From: Sanderia malayensis
Taxonomy: Eukaryota; Cnidaria; Scyphozoa; Semaeostomeae; Pelagiidae
DNA length: 64,000 nucleotides
Direction of reading: 5' to 3'
Assembly: GCA_013076295.1 (NCBI GenBank)
Contig: RQOL01000466.1
Coordinates: 3,453,080-3,517,079, forward strand
Within the stretch, counting starts at the first letter, position 1, and every line of letters starts with the position of its first letter. This document shows positions 24,702 through 37,700 of this stretch, piece by piece. A model generated the notes under the pieces. That model did not search any database, was not told the DNA's origin, and worked only from the letters and a program-made list of their open reading frames with translations. A program made the translations under genes and the position numbers.

Positions 24702-26665
24702 TTACCTTGGCTTTAATAATTCCACATTCGTGTCAACATCTTTTGTATCTTCTGTAATAGGAATATTCAATTCCGTTTTCAGTTCGTTCTCTTCCTCGCT
24801 AAGAGCAAGAAATTCTTCTTCTAACGCCCTAAGTTTTAATGTGAGCTTGCCAGAGTAAGGTCGTTCTTGTATAAGTTCAAATATCCAGGGAATTAGTCCT
24901 TGCTCTTTCTAAATGATAGAGAAAAAAGGTAGACTTCGCAACGGATACATAGCAACGGTTGAGTCTTATATACTCAGAGGAAAAAGCATTTTCTCGAGGA
25001 TGTTTGGTTTTCAAATCAAGAGATTACTATAATAGCATACCGTATTTACTCGAGTAAGCGCCGCAGCGCTCTTTTAGTTTCCGGAATTCTAAGTGCGGCG
25101 CTTATTCAGGGGCGGCGCTTTTCAAAAACCCTATCATTTTTTAACAAAACAAATAAGTTTTTAACAATCCTTTAGTGGTAAAACATGCAAGTTTGAAACA
25201 TTTCAGTGTGTTTTGATACAAGAAAATAAACTCCCGAGGTTCAATTAAGATTTATAGCTTTTCCTGCTCGATTCTAACGATTGTAATGGTTTTCCGATTA
25301 AGCGCCACATTTACAAAAAAGGTGCGGCGCTCATTCGGGGACAGCCCTCTTTAACTTTATCTCTTTCAAATGCGGCGCTCATTGGGGACGGGGGGCGCTT
25401 ATACGGGGGTGATGCTCACCCAAGTAAACACGGTAGTCGAGTTTTAAAGGCACACTCCTCGAGCAAATAATTTTGTTCACGATTCCAGCTTAGCATAACA
25501 GAGAGTAAAAGGTTTGCTGGCATACTTTTCTGACTTTCTCTTTTTCTTCTTCATTCATCACAGACCATTCTAGTTTGATTAATTCAGGGTAGTGTCTCTG
25601 AATTGCTTTGTTCTGTTTCCAAACCTTGAGCTTGTCAATGCCAAATTGCCCTGCAAAAGTTCACCACAGACAGTTACACAGTCCCTAAATTAAAATTCAC
25701 TCAGCTTTCCCTTTGTTAGATAGCACAACTCAACTTAGATCAAAATAGCTATGCCATGCAGAGAGCATGATATTGTTAAAGTGTTATTTATGGTCTATCT
25801 AAGCCAGGTAGATAACACCAGTGTCTTATAATTAACATTGACATATAAAGATTCAGTGTTGCAAGACCAACATACCAGCAGCCGCAACAGTACAAAATAT
25901 CACTGTATTACTTAGGATTGGTGCTAATGAGCTCCCTTCAATAAAAAAAGAAAGAATGTGGTATAATTGCAAGAAATTTAGTATAGAAAATGAACTAAAG
26001 GATACCAGAAAAGGAAAGCTGATGCTTTGAACAAAAATAGAACTCACACCAAAATACACCAGCCACAAAACCGGTAATAGCTCCACTAACTGCACTTGTT
26101 TGATAAACAAAAACTTTGTTGGTATCGGTTTCAAATTTTAGACCACCATTAATAAGAATCGATTCTCTGATACCTAGAAATGCATGCAAGATTAGGACGC
26201 AATCAATAAATAGGAAAATTCATAGCATATTCATGTCCACACTCACATTACAAATGCCTTACCCAAATAGCAGCCGGTGAGCAAAAAGAAATTCACTCCA
26301 CCACTTAGTCCACTCCTGAACATGCCTGGGTTTTTTCGGTACCAGCCATAGCTTCCTCCAAGAAGGAGTCCTGTTCCTCCTTTGAAAGAACAAATGCGCA
26401 AAGCATACAGGAAAATGTATTAATGATATACTTTTGTCTCTTAAACTGCTTCATAGAGCAATATAAACAAAAATCCTCTTTATGATTAAAATAACTTAAT
26501 TATTTAATTATCTAAGAGCTATAATTGTTTACCAGCTGCAAATGAATATGCAAATATTTTGCTTATTTTGCCAGGTTTCTTTTTCAACTGCTTGTACGAC
26601 AGACCAGTTACCGCTGCAGCCAGCGCTGGAAAAGAAATGTAGAAAGCACTTTCATTTAATGACAT
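24702..26665 (-). CDS. Small Gly-rich multi-pass membrane protein (Tim17-like in style), 251 aa
   Basis: Exons 26665-26533, 26379-26263, 26173-26060, 25935-25876, 25650-25526, 24908-24702; phases agree throughout. The first about 150 aa hold roughly four Gly/Ala-rich hydrophobic segments: 'FPALAAAVTGLSY', 'GGTGLLLGGSYGWY', 'SGGVNFFLLTGCYLGIRE', 'SGAITGFVAGG', and a segment ending 'VIFCTVAAAG'. The small-residue helices and the 'LGIRE' after a Gly-rich helix recall Tim17/Tim22/NDUFA11-type mitochondrial proteins. I cannot name the family. The last about 100 aa are charged (KLKVWKQNKAIQRHYPEL, IPWIFELIQERPYSGKL, then Glu-rich likely coiled coil). The exon 3 donor (GCTG|gtgtat) is chosen by phase and is the least certain junction. 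It is head-to-head with the ankyrin gene. Confidence 0.75.
25038..25435. mobile_element. MITE with TACCGTATTTACT termini (TA-flanked)
   Basis: Left end TACCGTATTTACTCGAGTAA and right end 'TCACCCAAGTAAACACGGTA' are imperfect inverted repeats bounded by TA, as in Tc1/mariner/pogo-type MITEs. The interior has repeated 'gcggcgctta/cattcggggac' motifs and no ORF. It is inserted in the intron between the last two coding exons of the minus-strand membrane-protein gene. Confidence 0.75.
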
Positions 26666-26983
26666 TTTGGGGTTGGGTCGGACTTTTAATCCAGAATTTC
26701 CTTTAAAACTGGACACCAAAAGGTATACGAAATTTAATTTCAATTAACCTGATAAACTGCAATTTCTTATGAGCCTTCTGAGTGGATAGCCACCTAGAGT
26801 AGCCATCGCATAAATACCTTTCAAAATGAATAAGGCGAAGAAGGCCTAAAAATAATTTACCACGTGCGTTCAGTTTGAGAAAGGACGCTTGCGCTAATCA
26901 CGCCCACTTTTTCTCTCAAAAAGTTGATATGGTTACCACCATTCTTGTCAACTAATATGTCTTCAGTTTCAGTTTGATTTGAA
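26666..26983. promoter_or_regulatory. Putative bidirectional promoter (318 bp)
   Basis: Separates the start codons of two divergent genes (membrane protein on minus, ankyrin protein on plus). It contains CACGTG (about 26862) and a CpG-containing stretch 'ggacgcttgcgctaatcacgccc'. No TATA box is obvious. Assignment rests on geometry, not on a recognised motif set. Confidence 0.5.
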
Positions 26984-28377
26984 ATGGAGGGAAATGCTGC
27001 AGAAAATCGGGCCAAATTAACAAACAGTATACAAGAATTGCTACAGGCAATGGATCTAAAAAAACCAATCCTATCAACACTTGCTCAGAAAGGAGACGAG
27101 AAGGTATGTCGTGATTGCTGCACACAGAACTGCAGGTGGATTTGTCCTGTCTGCTGGCCCTTCTGTGGACGTATTGCTTCACTTTAACTAAATCCCTTCG
27201 GCTTTTCTTATGCAGCTTGTGGAGATGTTTATGGGTGAAAATGTAAAGTTTGGTGACGGAGCTTCTGAAACGGCTCAAAATCAATTATACATGGGTATGT
27301 TTTTATGATGTGCTTTAATGCTTTATCATACGATACAGACTGAGTTGATGATAATAAATCATGGGAAACATTTATTATTTCAATGTTTTCGTAAGGGTCT
27401 AAATATTAGAGATTAAATGCTCTCTTTCCTTCCAGCTTCTTTTTGGGGACTCCATGATGTGGTGAGAACACTGCTTGACAATAGAGCAAGTAAGTAGGGT
27501 ACTTCAAGCTCAGGCAAAAATCTGTTTTCTGTTTATACGTACAGTATTTATTTCAAGTATATAATATACTGTATACTATATCCTATATACTATGTTCTAT
27601 ATACTATTTTCTACTTACTATATACTGTGCACTATGTAAGAACAGTTGTGATTATTGCAGATCCAAATGGTGAAAATCCTGCAACAAAATGGACTCCACT
27701 TCATGCAGCTGCATTTCTCGAGCATGGAAAAGTAATAATAATCTTACAGATTGCCTATGGAATTCTTCTATGTTGGTTGTAAATTTGCATTTTGCTTGTA
27801 CATAGCTATTGAGAGATCTATCGATTAACAATGACACAATAAATGTTCATGTGTATATGCTTTTTCTGTCATTCATTGCAGGTTATTATGCTACTGTTAG
27901 AGAAGGGTGCTGATCCAAACAAAGAAGACTTTGCTGCAAGGTAAATTGATTACATTGTGATAACTCAAGCCTGTGTGTATTACATTGGTCAATTTCAGGC
28001 GACTGTCTTTGCAATAACAGCAGACACTTGTGTTTTTTAGAGCTCCAAAAGATTTCGCTTCTGCATCAGATAAAATTTGGTCACTATTTGCAGGTAGATC
28101 ATAATTATAATCACCACCATCATAATTTATTTGTTTACGCAGGTTAAAAAATTGGCAGCCTCATATTGGCTGATGTTGTGGACCTAGCTAAACGCAGACA
28201 TTGCTTTGTATTCACGACATTGCTTTTTTTAATATCATTTTCTGATGTTTTAATAGTTCCTGAGGGTAGTGGAAGTCTTCACCGTACATTTTTAGAACTT
28301 TTCTTTTAGCTCACGGCTGCAAGAGGACAACAAAACAAGAGCTGGTAGATAAAAGAGTTCTTGCCATGGTAGATTAA
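26984..28377 (+). CDS. Small ankyrin-repeat protein, about 167 aa (7 exons)
   Basis: Exons 26984-27103, 27216-27294, 27436-27489, 27661-27731, 27882-27940, 28041-28093, 28310-28377; all GT-AG with matching phase. An N-terminal helical part of about 60 aa is followed by about three ankyrin units. The clearest are 'GLHDVVRTLLDNRANPNG', then 'KWTPLHAAAFLEHGK', 'VIMLLLEKGADPNKEDF', and a degenerate 'RAPKDFASASDKIWSLF'. TPLHAAA and the LLL-GADPN pattern are canonical. Role: protein-protein interaction adaptor, partner unknown. The final short exon ends 'VLAMVD'. Confidence 0.82.
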
Positions 28378-29318
28378 ATTCTAAACTTCTGAATATCATA
28401 TTTTCTCCTTTTTTTGTTCGGTCCAATTATTGTCCAATTGGTCAGACTTGCGAGCTTTCCCGGCTCGGTGGTTTTTGAATCACAACACAACACAACAACA
28501 ATAAGATTTTTATGCAGGAAACGACTGTTTACATGAAGACATGCTTCAGTCAACATTGATCATCATAAGTTTATTTCTAATTAGAAAATTCGACGCGTTT
28601 AAATAGCATCCGGTGCTTAGCGGTAAAAACAGAAAGATTAAAATTCAAGAGCACGTTGTTCTCTCAATTTCCATAAAATTCTGACCGAGTTTGCGTAAAC
28701 AAAACAGACACCATTTAACAACCATGCATCCCTTTACCAAGATAAATCACATTTGATTTGCATTAGTCCATATTGCCTTATCAATCAATGAACAAACATA
28801 TTTCTAAATCCACTTGTTCAAAATTGCAAGCAAGAAGGGGAAACCCAAACCTAGGACGGGTGGGTGAAGTTTGACTGAAGTCAACTTTGTATATTCCATT
28901 CAATTCAACGTCGATTTCATCAGCAAGTGAAAAAATTCAATTCAATGCCAAGCTGGGTTAAGAGGATTATCATCAGTGATTATCTGCCATCAAATGTGCC
29001 ATCAGGCACGCACGGCCGCCATGTATGACTTGACCTCCGTCACCCCTGCATGCCATTTGTTTTGATTCCAACAGAGATGTATGTTTCCATGGTAAATAAT
29101 GCAATTTATACCCATTCACAAATGCCAAATTACACTCGTCAAATATATAAACAGGCTCCAAACACCTTTTCGCAGGCTTTTGATTGAATGGCGCCATAGC
29201 GTGATTAATTGAAAAGTGCATAATAATCGGACCGCGGAATTTGGACCGCGGAATTTACAAAATGGGACCCGTGAAAGAGCCATGAATATTTTGATTTTGT
29301 ATCCATGTTTTGTAGAGC
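28378..29318. other. Intergenic, no gene recognised
   Basis: 3' flank of the ankyrin gene and 5' flank of the next small gene. A tandem 'ggaccgcggaattt' pair occurs at about 29229-29255. ORFs on the minus strand here have no support. Confidence 0.35.
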
Positions 29319-29846
29319 ATGGATTGCAATTTCTCTTCGTCTGACGCGAATGCTGTAGGGCGACGAAGTACTGCCGCATCATTGGTATGTAACGGAGCAC
29401 CAACAACCTACATATACATAAAAATACATACTTCTCACAAACTAATAATTATGATTTTCAAGATGGGTGCTTATTCGAAGGGGGACCCCTAAAATTGTGT
29501 TGCTAAATCGATACTTCCTTATTGCAGCTTCGATTCGAAGACGAACAACCTTCACCTGGTTTGGACAGTAAGAATAGATTGTTATTACTATTATTATTTA
29601 CCATTCCCACGTTCATATTCAGCGTGAGGAATGGATATTATCGATGCAAAACACCAAATTTGAATATACCAGTGTTTTTACACGGGAAACCTGTTTCTCG
29701 TTACAGGTGCAAATGGTTACAATGCAGCCTTGAACGGGGACGTTTTAGCAGGATCTGAGAGCACGCCCCCATCTTTTGTCAATTCCAAAGTCACAGGACG
29801 CAATAAAGGGAATGAAGCACTTTCATTTTCGGCTTGGAGATCATAA
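29319..29846 (+). CDS. Small three-exon gene, 81 aa, unknown
   Basis: Exons 29319-29384, 29528-29567 and 29707-29846. Donors gtatgt and gtaaga, acceptors attgcag and ttacag, and phases 0 and 1 all agree, giving one frame that ends in TAA. A good AATAAA lies at 29955-29960. The product is Ser/Asn-rich and mostly disordered: 'MDCNFSSSDANAVGRRST', then 'LRFEDEQPSPGLDSANGY', then a tail ending 'NEALSFSAWRS'. The acidic RFEDEQPSPGLD core and C-terminal SFSAW look like short conserved motifs of a regulatory protein, but I do not recognise the family. Each exon is too short to show as a long ORF, so automated calls may miss it. Confidence 0.62.
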
Positions 29847-30432
29847 AAAACAGTGAATGTTGGCATAGTATTTAAGTTTATTTACAAATATCATATAAAA
29901 TCGGTGTTTTTAAGGATATTTAAACAGGTGGTATACAGAGCAAAATTTTCAGTTAATAAAACACTGTAGATAAACGATGTAAATATAATAACTAACAGAA
30001 TTTGTTTTACAGTTAATTATAAGTTATAATGTTGAGCAGGAAAATTTTCTTGATGAAATTAAAAATATGTAATTACATCTGGTCATAAATGAACAATTTA
30101 ATAATATTTGTCTGTAGTTCCCTTGGATATATGATGGGCTGGGTTAGGGAAGGTGAATGAAATTAATTCATCCTGGCTGTTATCAATGACGCTTTCGGTT
30201 GTCAGGAGTATCACGATGTTTGACCAATCAGGAGGAATGGCACAGCAAGTACTCGGTTCTGATTGGATGAATTGAACAATAGGTTGCATGATGCTTGTCA
30301 CACCACACCTCGGGTGAATTTTGTAAGTGAGCACTGACGACAGACAAACTTTCGAATTTCGAACGTTGTTGGATTCGGTTTTACCTTTTACCCGCATTTG
30401 TTTATTTCAAACATCAGCTCTTAGCTTGCAAA
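29847..30432. other. 3' UTR of the small gene and promoter side of the PLAC8 gene
   Basis: Polyadenylation signal at 29955-29960. The rest is non-coding and AT-rich. The minus ORF 30098-30397 lacks splice or family support. Confidence 0.4.
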
Positions 30433-33428
30433 ATGGCAACCCAATGGCAAAATGGAATCTGTGGATGCTTCAGTGACATTGGCACCTGCATTGTGACCTA
30501 CTTCTGCCCATGTGTAACTGCCGGAAAGAATGCAGAAGCGGTTGGAAAGAGCTGCTGCGTCTATGGCTTCCTGTCAATGTTGGGTTGTATCGGCATCTTC
30601 ACCCAGGCATCAGTTCGCCAAGAAATCAGACAGAGATATAATATTGAAGTGAGTCATACGCACTATTTTTATTTTATTCATTTAGTCTGTTTTAATGATG
30701 TTAATTGTGTCAGATTTCAAGCCAGGGTACATAAACGTTCGACAATTTATGTCCCATTTTGATTTCGACATGAAATATGAGTAATTTGCTTTGACTTCCT
30801 TGAATTCAAAGTTATTTCGTTCAACGCGCGTTTTCACGATTTGATGCTTACAAAGGATATTCGGCATTAAATAAATTAATCTACTATCAATCTGCGTTAT
30901 TTAAAATTTAGGAATAAAGATTATAGAAATAATGTTTGGGGTGCTTGACTCTATATCGGACGGTTACCAAATTCATTTCACTGCTAATGGTGACACTGTC
31001 TCTTGGTTCTGTGTCTCGGTAATGGAGCACCCCGCTGTTTACTTCGTTCTGTCTTGGCGGCATTTAATTTTCGTCAACAAATTAGGTCTTGCGCAAGAAG
31101 TGATGGAAAGGTTTTCTTTTTGGCAAATGCAATAATAAATAAGCCGTAACAAATTGCGATTTGTTGTCCGTCACTTTATGTAATACCCCTATTTCAGACG
31201 CTGCTTGTTTGTACTATTTGCCTGTTCAATATAACGGTTGCTTGGAGAACTCTCTCCATAAGAAATTAACATAGTTTTTGCGTTTATTGAAAATTCTACA
31301 ACTTTATTAGAATTTAATTATTTGTTTTTACTATGGCGCTCCCATTTTTATTGGCTGATTTGGGAGTCGACTATCGAAGGCCCAAACAAATCCAAACGTT
31401 TGTCGTTTTCCAACTCCAACTATGTATGTCGCTGGTAAAAACTTTAAAAAGTCTTTGAACCATAAATATTATCGCATGGGTAATTTGTTGAGTAAATGAG
31501 TAAAGTTTTTTCTATCGAAAGCCCAGCCCGTAAGCTGATCTGAAAGCTAAGCTCTATTAATATAATACCCGCAAGACCAATAAAGCAACCAGTTTAAGTC
31601 ACCATGAATGTTATCATTCTTTCCACTAAACCGCGTGGTATTTTGTACTCGCTGGAAATTGAATTCAGATAATATAAATCCCAAACAGCCAAAGATACTT
31701 GGATATCAGCATCGGAATGAGCGGGGCTGAGAATATCGTAATAATCAAGCTTAGGGAACAATTTCAAATTTATAACAATAAAAATACTGGGTAATAGTGA
31801 AGCGCTGTACAATTTCGAAGTGCCATCATATATAATTGTTTAACTACGAGATCAAATCATAATTGAGGATTTTAATAAGCGCGAATAATTGCAATAGAAA
31901 AGCTAACTAAACCAAACACCCCGAGAAACTAGAGCAAAAGATAATACATGTTATGTGCCTCTAGTGTTATTTGGGCTACCACCAGCACTGGCAGTGCACG
32001 TAATGATGACTTTGAAGAGGTTGTATGATATAATATCACCAGGGGTGTTTATCTTTTTTTCCCATAATAGAAATTAGAAAATATAATGTATAATTGAATG
32101 GTAAAAATTCTTGATTTAAGAAGCAGCTTGAGTGCTATTGAAATTGGACCTGAATGGAGTTGGTTATTATACCTTTTTATTATTGCCAGAACTCGCTTTC
32201 TTTGATATCTTGTGAATTTCATTCAATGCTTTTACCAAGTGTTTTACTGGTCTTTTTATTGTGACGGGGGACTGCAGGTTGATTTATTTGTTCTGATTAT
32301 CCTTTTCAACTGCTTCCCCTAAATCAACAAAAGACAAACTTGCGGAAAAAGGAAAGGTTGTCTTGGTTTTCATCGGAATTCGTCGGTGTGATCAATCACT
32401 CTCAAAACAAAAACCTTCCCAAAGTCTTTTAAGGAACTTTATGTCCAAATTTTTAGTGGGTAAATGTTTGACACACCCGTGTGTGGTTGAATCTGGATAC
32501 GTTCAACTTTGAACATCTGTCAACAGAACGGAGAAAAGGCCGAAAGGTCTCTCGTCGGCTCCTCTGTTATTTTTTGTGCTGTATGACTGGGAACATGCTG
32601 TGCTGAACTGAAACTCGTTTTGGGGGTAAGGAAATTTGACACAATTTCCGTATTCAGCCCCCAACAATACAATGGTACATGCCTAACCTCGTTTTAAACT
32701 AAAGCACGCGCGAAAAATTTGGACCTTACAGTCAACGAGTAGGGATGTCCCTCCCTCAGGCTTCTCTTTACTGTGGCCTACTCTTTACTGTGACCTACTC
32801 TTTACTGTGACCTACTCTGTGCGGAAGCCGATAATGGTTAAAAAGAAGTTTGATAGGTAGAATCATGAAGTTTGTGCAATTTTTCTTACATGAATCCACC
32901 GTATTCATTGTTTCATACGAACATTAGTTTTGTGTATCAGCATATTTGGTTTTTGGACTGGTCACATATACATTTGTGTATATCTTATCTTTTCAGGGTG
33001 GTTTTGGAAGTGATATTATTTGCTATTGCTGCTGTCCACTCTGTGCCTTGGTGCAAGAAAGCTCTGTAAGTATCGCCGCTTAAAGCTCCCGGGCTGTAAA
33101 TAGAAACTAAAACTTGAATGGATGAGGAGATTCCCCTATTTTCTATTACATAAATCTAATGCATGTTGACTCGTAATTTGATAAGAAATACTGGAGCTCA
33201 GAGACTCTGGCTGTAATATAATCTTGCAATCCCAGCAGATTCCGTTGTAGTTTCGGTAAATATTTCATATTTGCTGTCGAAGCGTTATTTGATATTCCGG
33301 ACATTGGTATCTAGAAATTTCATACTCTGATATCTCATTACGTTTATTATGATTGTGTAATGACTTGTTTTTAGGAATTGAAAGCACATGGTGGAGCTCC
33401 TGGTGGTATGGCAATGGCCCGCTCTTAA
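30433..33428 (+). CDS. PLAC8/cornifelin-family Cys-rich protein, 112 aa
   Basis: Exons 30433-30648, 32997-33065, 33375-33428. Typical PLAC8 layout: 'WQNGICGCFSDIGTCIVTY' followed by FCPCVTAGKNAEAVG, a hydrophobic 'CCVYGFLSMLGCIGIF', the 'RQEIRQRYNIEGGFGSDIIC' junction, then 'CYCCCPLCALVQESSEL', the signature CCPLCALVQE box. Length matches the family. Members are small membrane-associated proteins linked to metal transport, cell-size control and differentiation; the role here is not deducible. The first intron (2.35 kb) is much longer than the other. ATTAAA at about 33555 may be the polyadenylation signal. Confidence 0.92.
32754..32822. repeat. Short tandem repeat, about 19 bp unit, 3-4 copies
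   Basis: 'tctttactgtg(g/a)cctac' is repeated three times, with a partial fourth, inside the first intron of the PLAC8 gene. Confidence 0.8.
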
Positions 33429-34722
33429 GCCGCATTTTCAAGTCTTCAGACACCAATTTGAACTTCTAGATTTTTCATTGTCTTTTTGATTACTGAATTC
33501 TTCATTTCTACCACAGCACATGATGTAATGCTTCTTTGATTTTACTGCACTAACAATTAAAGATTTTTTAAAACATTTGATAATATTAATTAATTTTAAA
33601 TCGGGAATTATTATCTTTTTTCATAACTGGTTTGTGTTTGAAGAAACTTTGGTCGTCCTTTTCTCCGTCTGCACGGATGAAACCATTTCAAATGAAGGCG
33701 CAACAGTTTCTTTGTGCCTCAACTACTGTTACCCGGGGCAATTTCTTGTGTCGCGATGTACTGAACATAGTTTTGCGTTTTGCCAAGCAGATTTTTTGCT
33801 CTCGTAAATGAAAACAAACTTTTAAAAATTTTGCAACAACAACAACAACTATATTTAATGTTGGTCTCAGCGCTACAAAATCGAAAATCTTTGGACATGG
33901 ACAAAAGCATCTTTTCGGAAAAGTATTCGTGTGTAGAGATGGCCTAATACAATTGATAGAAATAGAATATAAACCAATAATTCTCATCTGAATGCAGATG
34001 AGAATCACTTTTCAGCACATTCAACTTGTGCAATGTCATGCATAGTTGATGCGCGTGTGCAGTAATGTCTGTATATCTCCCACCTTTTACGTTGCATTTG
34101 TTTTGTTGTGTTTATTGTTTGCTGCTGAACTGAGCTGCATTACAATTGTTTGGCTGCATCTGGCAGGTTGAGAAGCGTAATAAACTTCAACGCTATTTAC
34201 TTTGCGACTTGAAAATAAAAGTTTCTCAAAACTGAAAACAAGATAAACAAGTGAATAATCTTGCAATATCGGGAGGATTTTTCTGAATCAAACGTGAAAG
34301 TTTGGAAACGGAATTGAAAGTGTGTGGATACTGTTGCCCAGGATTTGCAGACTTGAATTGGAAGATGCTTTCCTGTCAAGTCGCAAGATGTAATTGTTTG
34401 TTGAATCCTGCTTTGCGTATGATAAACAAAACATCAGAGCTCTTTCAATTGAAATTCAACTGGAAAGATTGGTGACAACTGAACACGGCTAGAGTTTCGA
34501 AACTGCATCAATATATTGTATATATTGGTTTAAATTTGGCCTAAATTTGTTTCTGAAAATTCTTTGTTTATATGCCTTTTCTCGAGAGATGGAAAAGAGA
34601 GTCGCAAATTTACCCCGTCATTCGCGCAGACTAAGAGCTAATTTGTTGGACATCAACTTTGTTTTTGGAATTACTTCGTACTAATCTGGACTGCTGGGAT
34701 TTTTGTATAAACAATTGTTGCA
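33429..34722. other. Intergenic, no gene recognised
   Basis: 3' UTR of the PLAC8 gene, then AT-rich sequence up to the EF-hand/kelch start. ORFs around 33577-34008 on both strands show no family resemblance. Confidence 0.35.
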
Positions 34723-37700
34723 ATGGAAATAGAGTGCTTGCTTCAGTCAACGCATGAAGAAGATAACACATTTACATCTGAATTTATGAGACACGATTGG
34801 AAAGGCTATCAGATAGAAGCGAGCAAAAAACAAACAGTTGAACTGCCCGAAATGGGCCACTCAATGTCCAGAAATAATAAAATAATAAATTTTGCTGAAG
34901 ATGGATACGAGAGCAAAATGGCAAATTCATTACTTAAACGTGAGTTAAAAGTAGATAATTTGCATTGCATCTATCTATTATAATTATTTCTTCGTTCTTT
35001 AGCCAGCTTTGTCTTGTCTTCCTTTAGCTTGAAAATTTTGTCCCATTGTGATGTTTTGAAAAGGTAAGAATTTTCTTTTCAGTGGAAATAGATGAAATAC
35101 TGGAACTAAAAAGTGTTTTCAAAAGATTGGCCAGATTATCACCAGGTGATCAATTTATGAGTAAACAAACATTGTAAGTATATGGTTTTTATGCATGTAA
35201 CTTTTCCCAATCTCATCATGCTCATGCAAGGCTCTTTTTGCTAGGATGAATCTGATGTTGACTGTTCTTCGAAGATTTTTCTCTGGAAAAATTTTGTGTG
35301 CTATGTGCTTAGTTTTGAATGTTGAAACTGCAAATGTGTGGTCTATAACTATCCACTGCGAAAGAGAGAACAGATCTTTCACTACACCAAAATATTATGC
35401 CAAAGAATTATGTACCTGACACTATGTGCAAAAGATCTTCCAGATATAAGCACTCAAATGCACCCTGCCCTTTTTCAAATCCCAAGATCTCAGTTTCTAA
35501 ATCCCAAGATCTCAGTTTCTAAATACTGCTTGGGAAAGTGGGGTGAGTACCCCAAATTCTTGTCAAAGTTGATCCCTGTAATTTGTTGATATCTGGAAAG
35601 TGGGTACAGTTTATTGGAGGACACACTTTCCCATGCATAAAAGGGTGCAAAACAGGAATCCCTTGTGCTATTATTCTCATATATTTGCCATCTCTATTAG
35701 ATTATTTTTTTCCATGGGGATTTGAGAAAGCAAACATTGACTGTCTTGCCTTGAAACTGACAAATCCAGCTTTGAACTTTCCTAGAATTGATCAAAAAAT
35801 ATTACATTTATCGTGCTTATGGACCATTTTCTATAAAAACACAACGTGAAAAAATTTGTTATGATCAATTCAACTGATCCATAAATATTTTATCATTGTT
35901 ACATGACAAGATTTATAACATCCCAATAGCAGGATAAATTAGTACTTAGTGCATTAATTATTCCAAGATGGTGGATACTGGAGGACATCTGCCTTTTAAT
36001 ATACGCCTAAATGTCAATCATTTCATTTGGTTAAGGCCTAGCAATTAGCAAAGCACACTTCCTTCAAAGTAACCTTGATGTTTTAATCCATTTTTGCTAT
36101 ATTTTCAGCTTGCATTACTTCCCTTTGGAAGGAAAACTTGCAGAGAGACTCTTCAATGTGTTTGACAGAGATAATGATGGAAGAATCGATGCATATGAAT
36201 TTTTGAGTAAGTTGGAATTATTTACATTTATTATTTTCAACTTATGTTCAGCTAGAATGGAAACATCCATTTAACAAACCATTTAACATAAAATCACTTT
36301 GATATACAAAAGGGCTTGTTAGTTCAAGAGTTACTTGCATTCAAACATCTCAAATTCCCAACTCACAGTCACAAAAATTTGAACTCAAGTTTTGTGCAAA
36401 AACTCTCAAGATATGACATTGAATTAGCTCACTATCAAGATATTCACATGCTAAGCTAAGACATGTTGGACCAAACAGGGGTTTTATTACACATTCTAGT
36501 TTTATCCTAGTAATTGCTTTATCCTGATATCACCCTGAACAAATCCTTCTTAATAGTTTCTTGTGGGAAATAAGATTCTGCTACAATTCTAATTGAATCC
36601 AAAGTGTTATATCCTAAACTACAAACTACATTTCATTTTGGTTGATTGCCATTCATTTTTCAACACTCATACACCTTTGCATTAACTGATTAATTAATAT
36701 ATCTAATTACTTTTGGATGTAATTAAATATATTTTACTTCAAAAAGTAGTTCACATTTTCATTTTGCGGAAAAACGACACCCAACTCTTGTCGTTATTTT
36801 GATGTGCTGTTCCTGTTCGGTTATATCGGCTAATAGGTTGTTTTTATTAGTTGACATCACCAACGGCTGCTGACAGTGCAACAGAGAAGTTCTTTATAGT
36901 ATTTGTAAATCTGTAGCAACCTGAGTGCAGTGCTACTGGTATCGCAAGACTTACAATATTAACTGACAAAAACCGGCAGACACGTTAAGTAATCGGTTGT
37001 AATTAAAGTTGAGTAAGTTCCCATAAAATGACTCTCCGTCGTACACACAAAGTAATACAACTTTATTTGAAATTATTTAAATCGTCATTGTTCCATCCAT
37101 TCCCCGACCATATTGTCCATGGAACCCCCGAGCCCCGATTTCTATTCCAAGGTTGCTCCATGTTTTCCCCGATGCAAAAATTCGTGCACCTCTGAGCGTG
37201 GCAGAAACTGAGAAAAGCTTTGCGCGAGTGAGTATAATGGATGAGATTTGCGAGTTGTGACGGACACCCGTTCCGTTACCGCTACGATATTATATAATCT
37301 CAGAATTGTAGAATCTCAGACAACGACCCATGCCATGAACAAACTACTGACCAATGTGGTATTTGTTTTTTGGAATTTGTTGATCTTTTTCCAGGTGGAA
37401 TTTCACTTTGTCTTCGTGGTTCCTTGAGCAACAAGTGTCAGTTGCTATTCAACATGGTATTCACACTTTTATTTATTTATGTATTATTATTTACACGTTT
37501 TCGTTATATTTGTTCCATATTTTTTCACTTCTTTTTCCATATTTTTAAACACATCTGAATTGATATTATTTTCCTGTTTTTCAGTTTGATTTAGACGGTG
37601 AGTTTCGCATGATAATCTTTTCCCTTTTCCTATTTGAATAATTACATCATTAAACGACACCCTATTTAATTGCAAATGCGTTGTGCTATGATGAGTGTGT

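Noticed and set aside
26046..26060. Alternative donor TTTTG|gtgtgag for exon 3 of the membrane-protein gene
   Set aside because: It shifts the next exon into a frame that hits a stop within about nine codons. The weaker GCTG|gtgtat donor keeps the frame.
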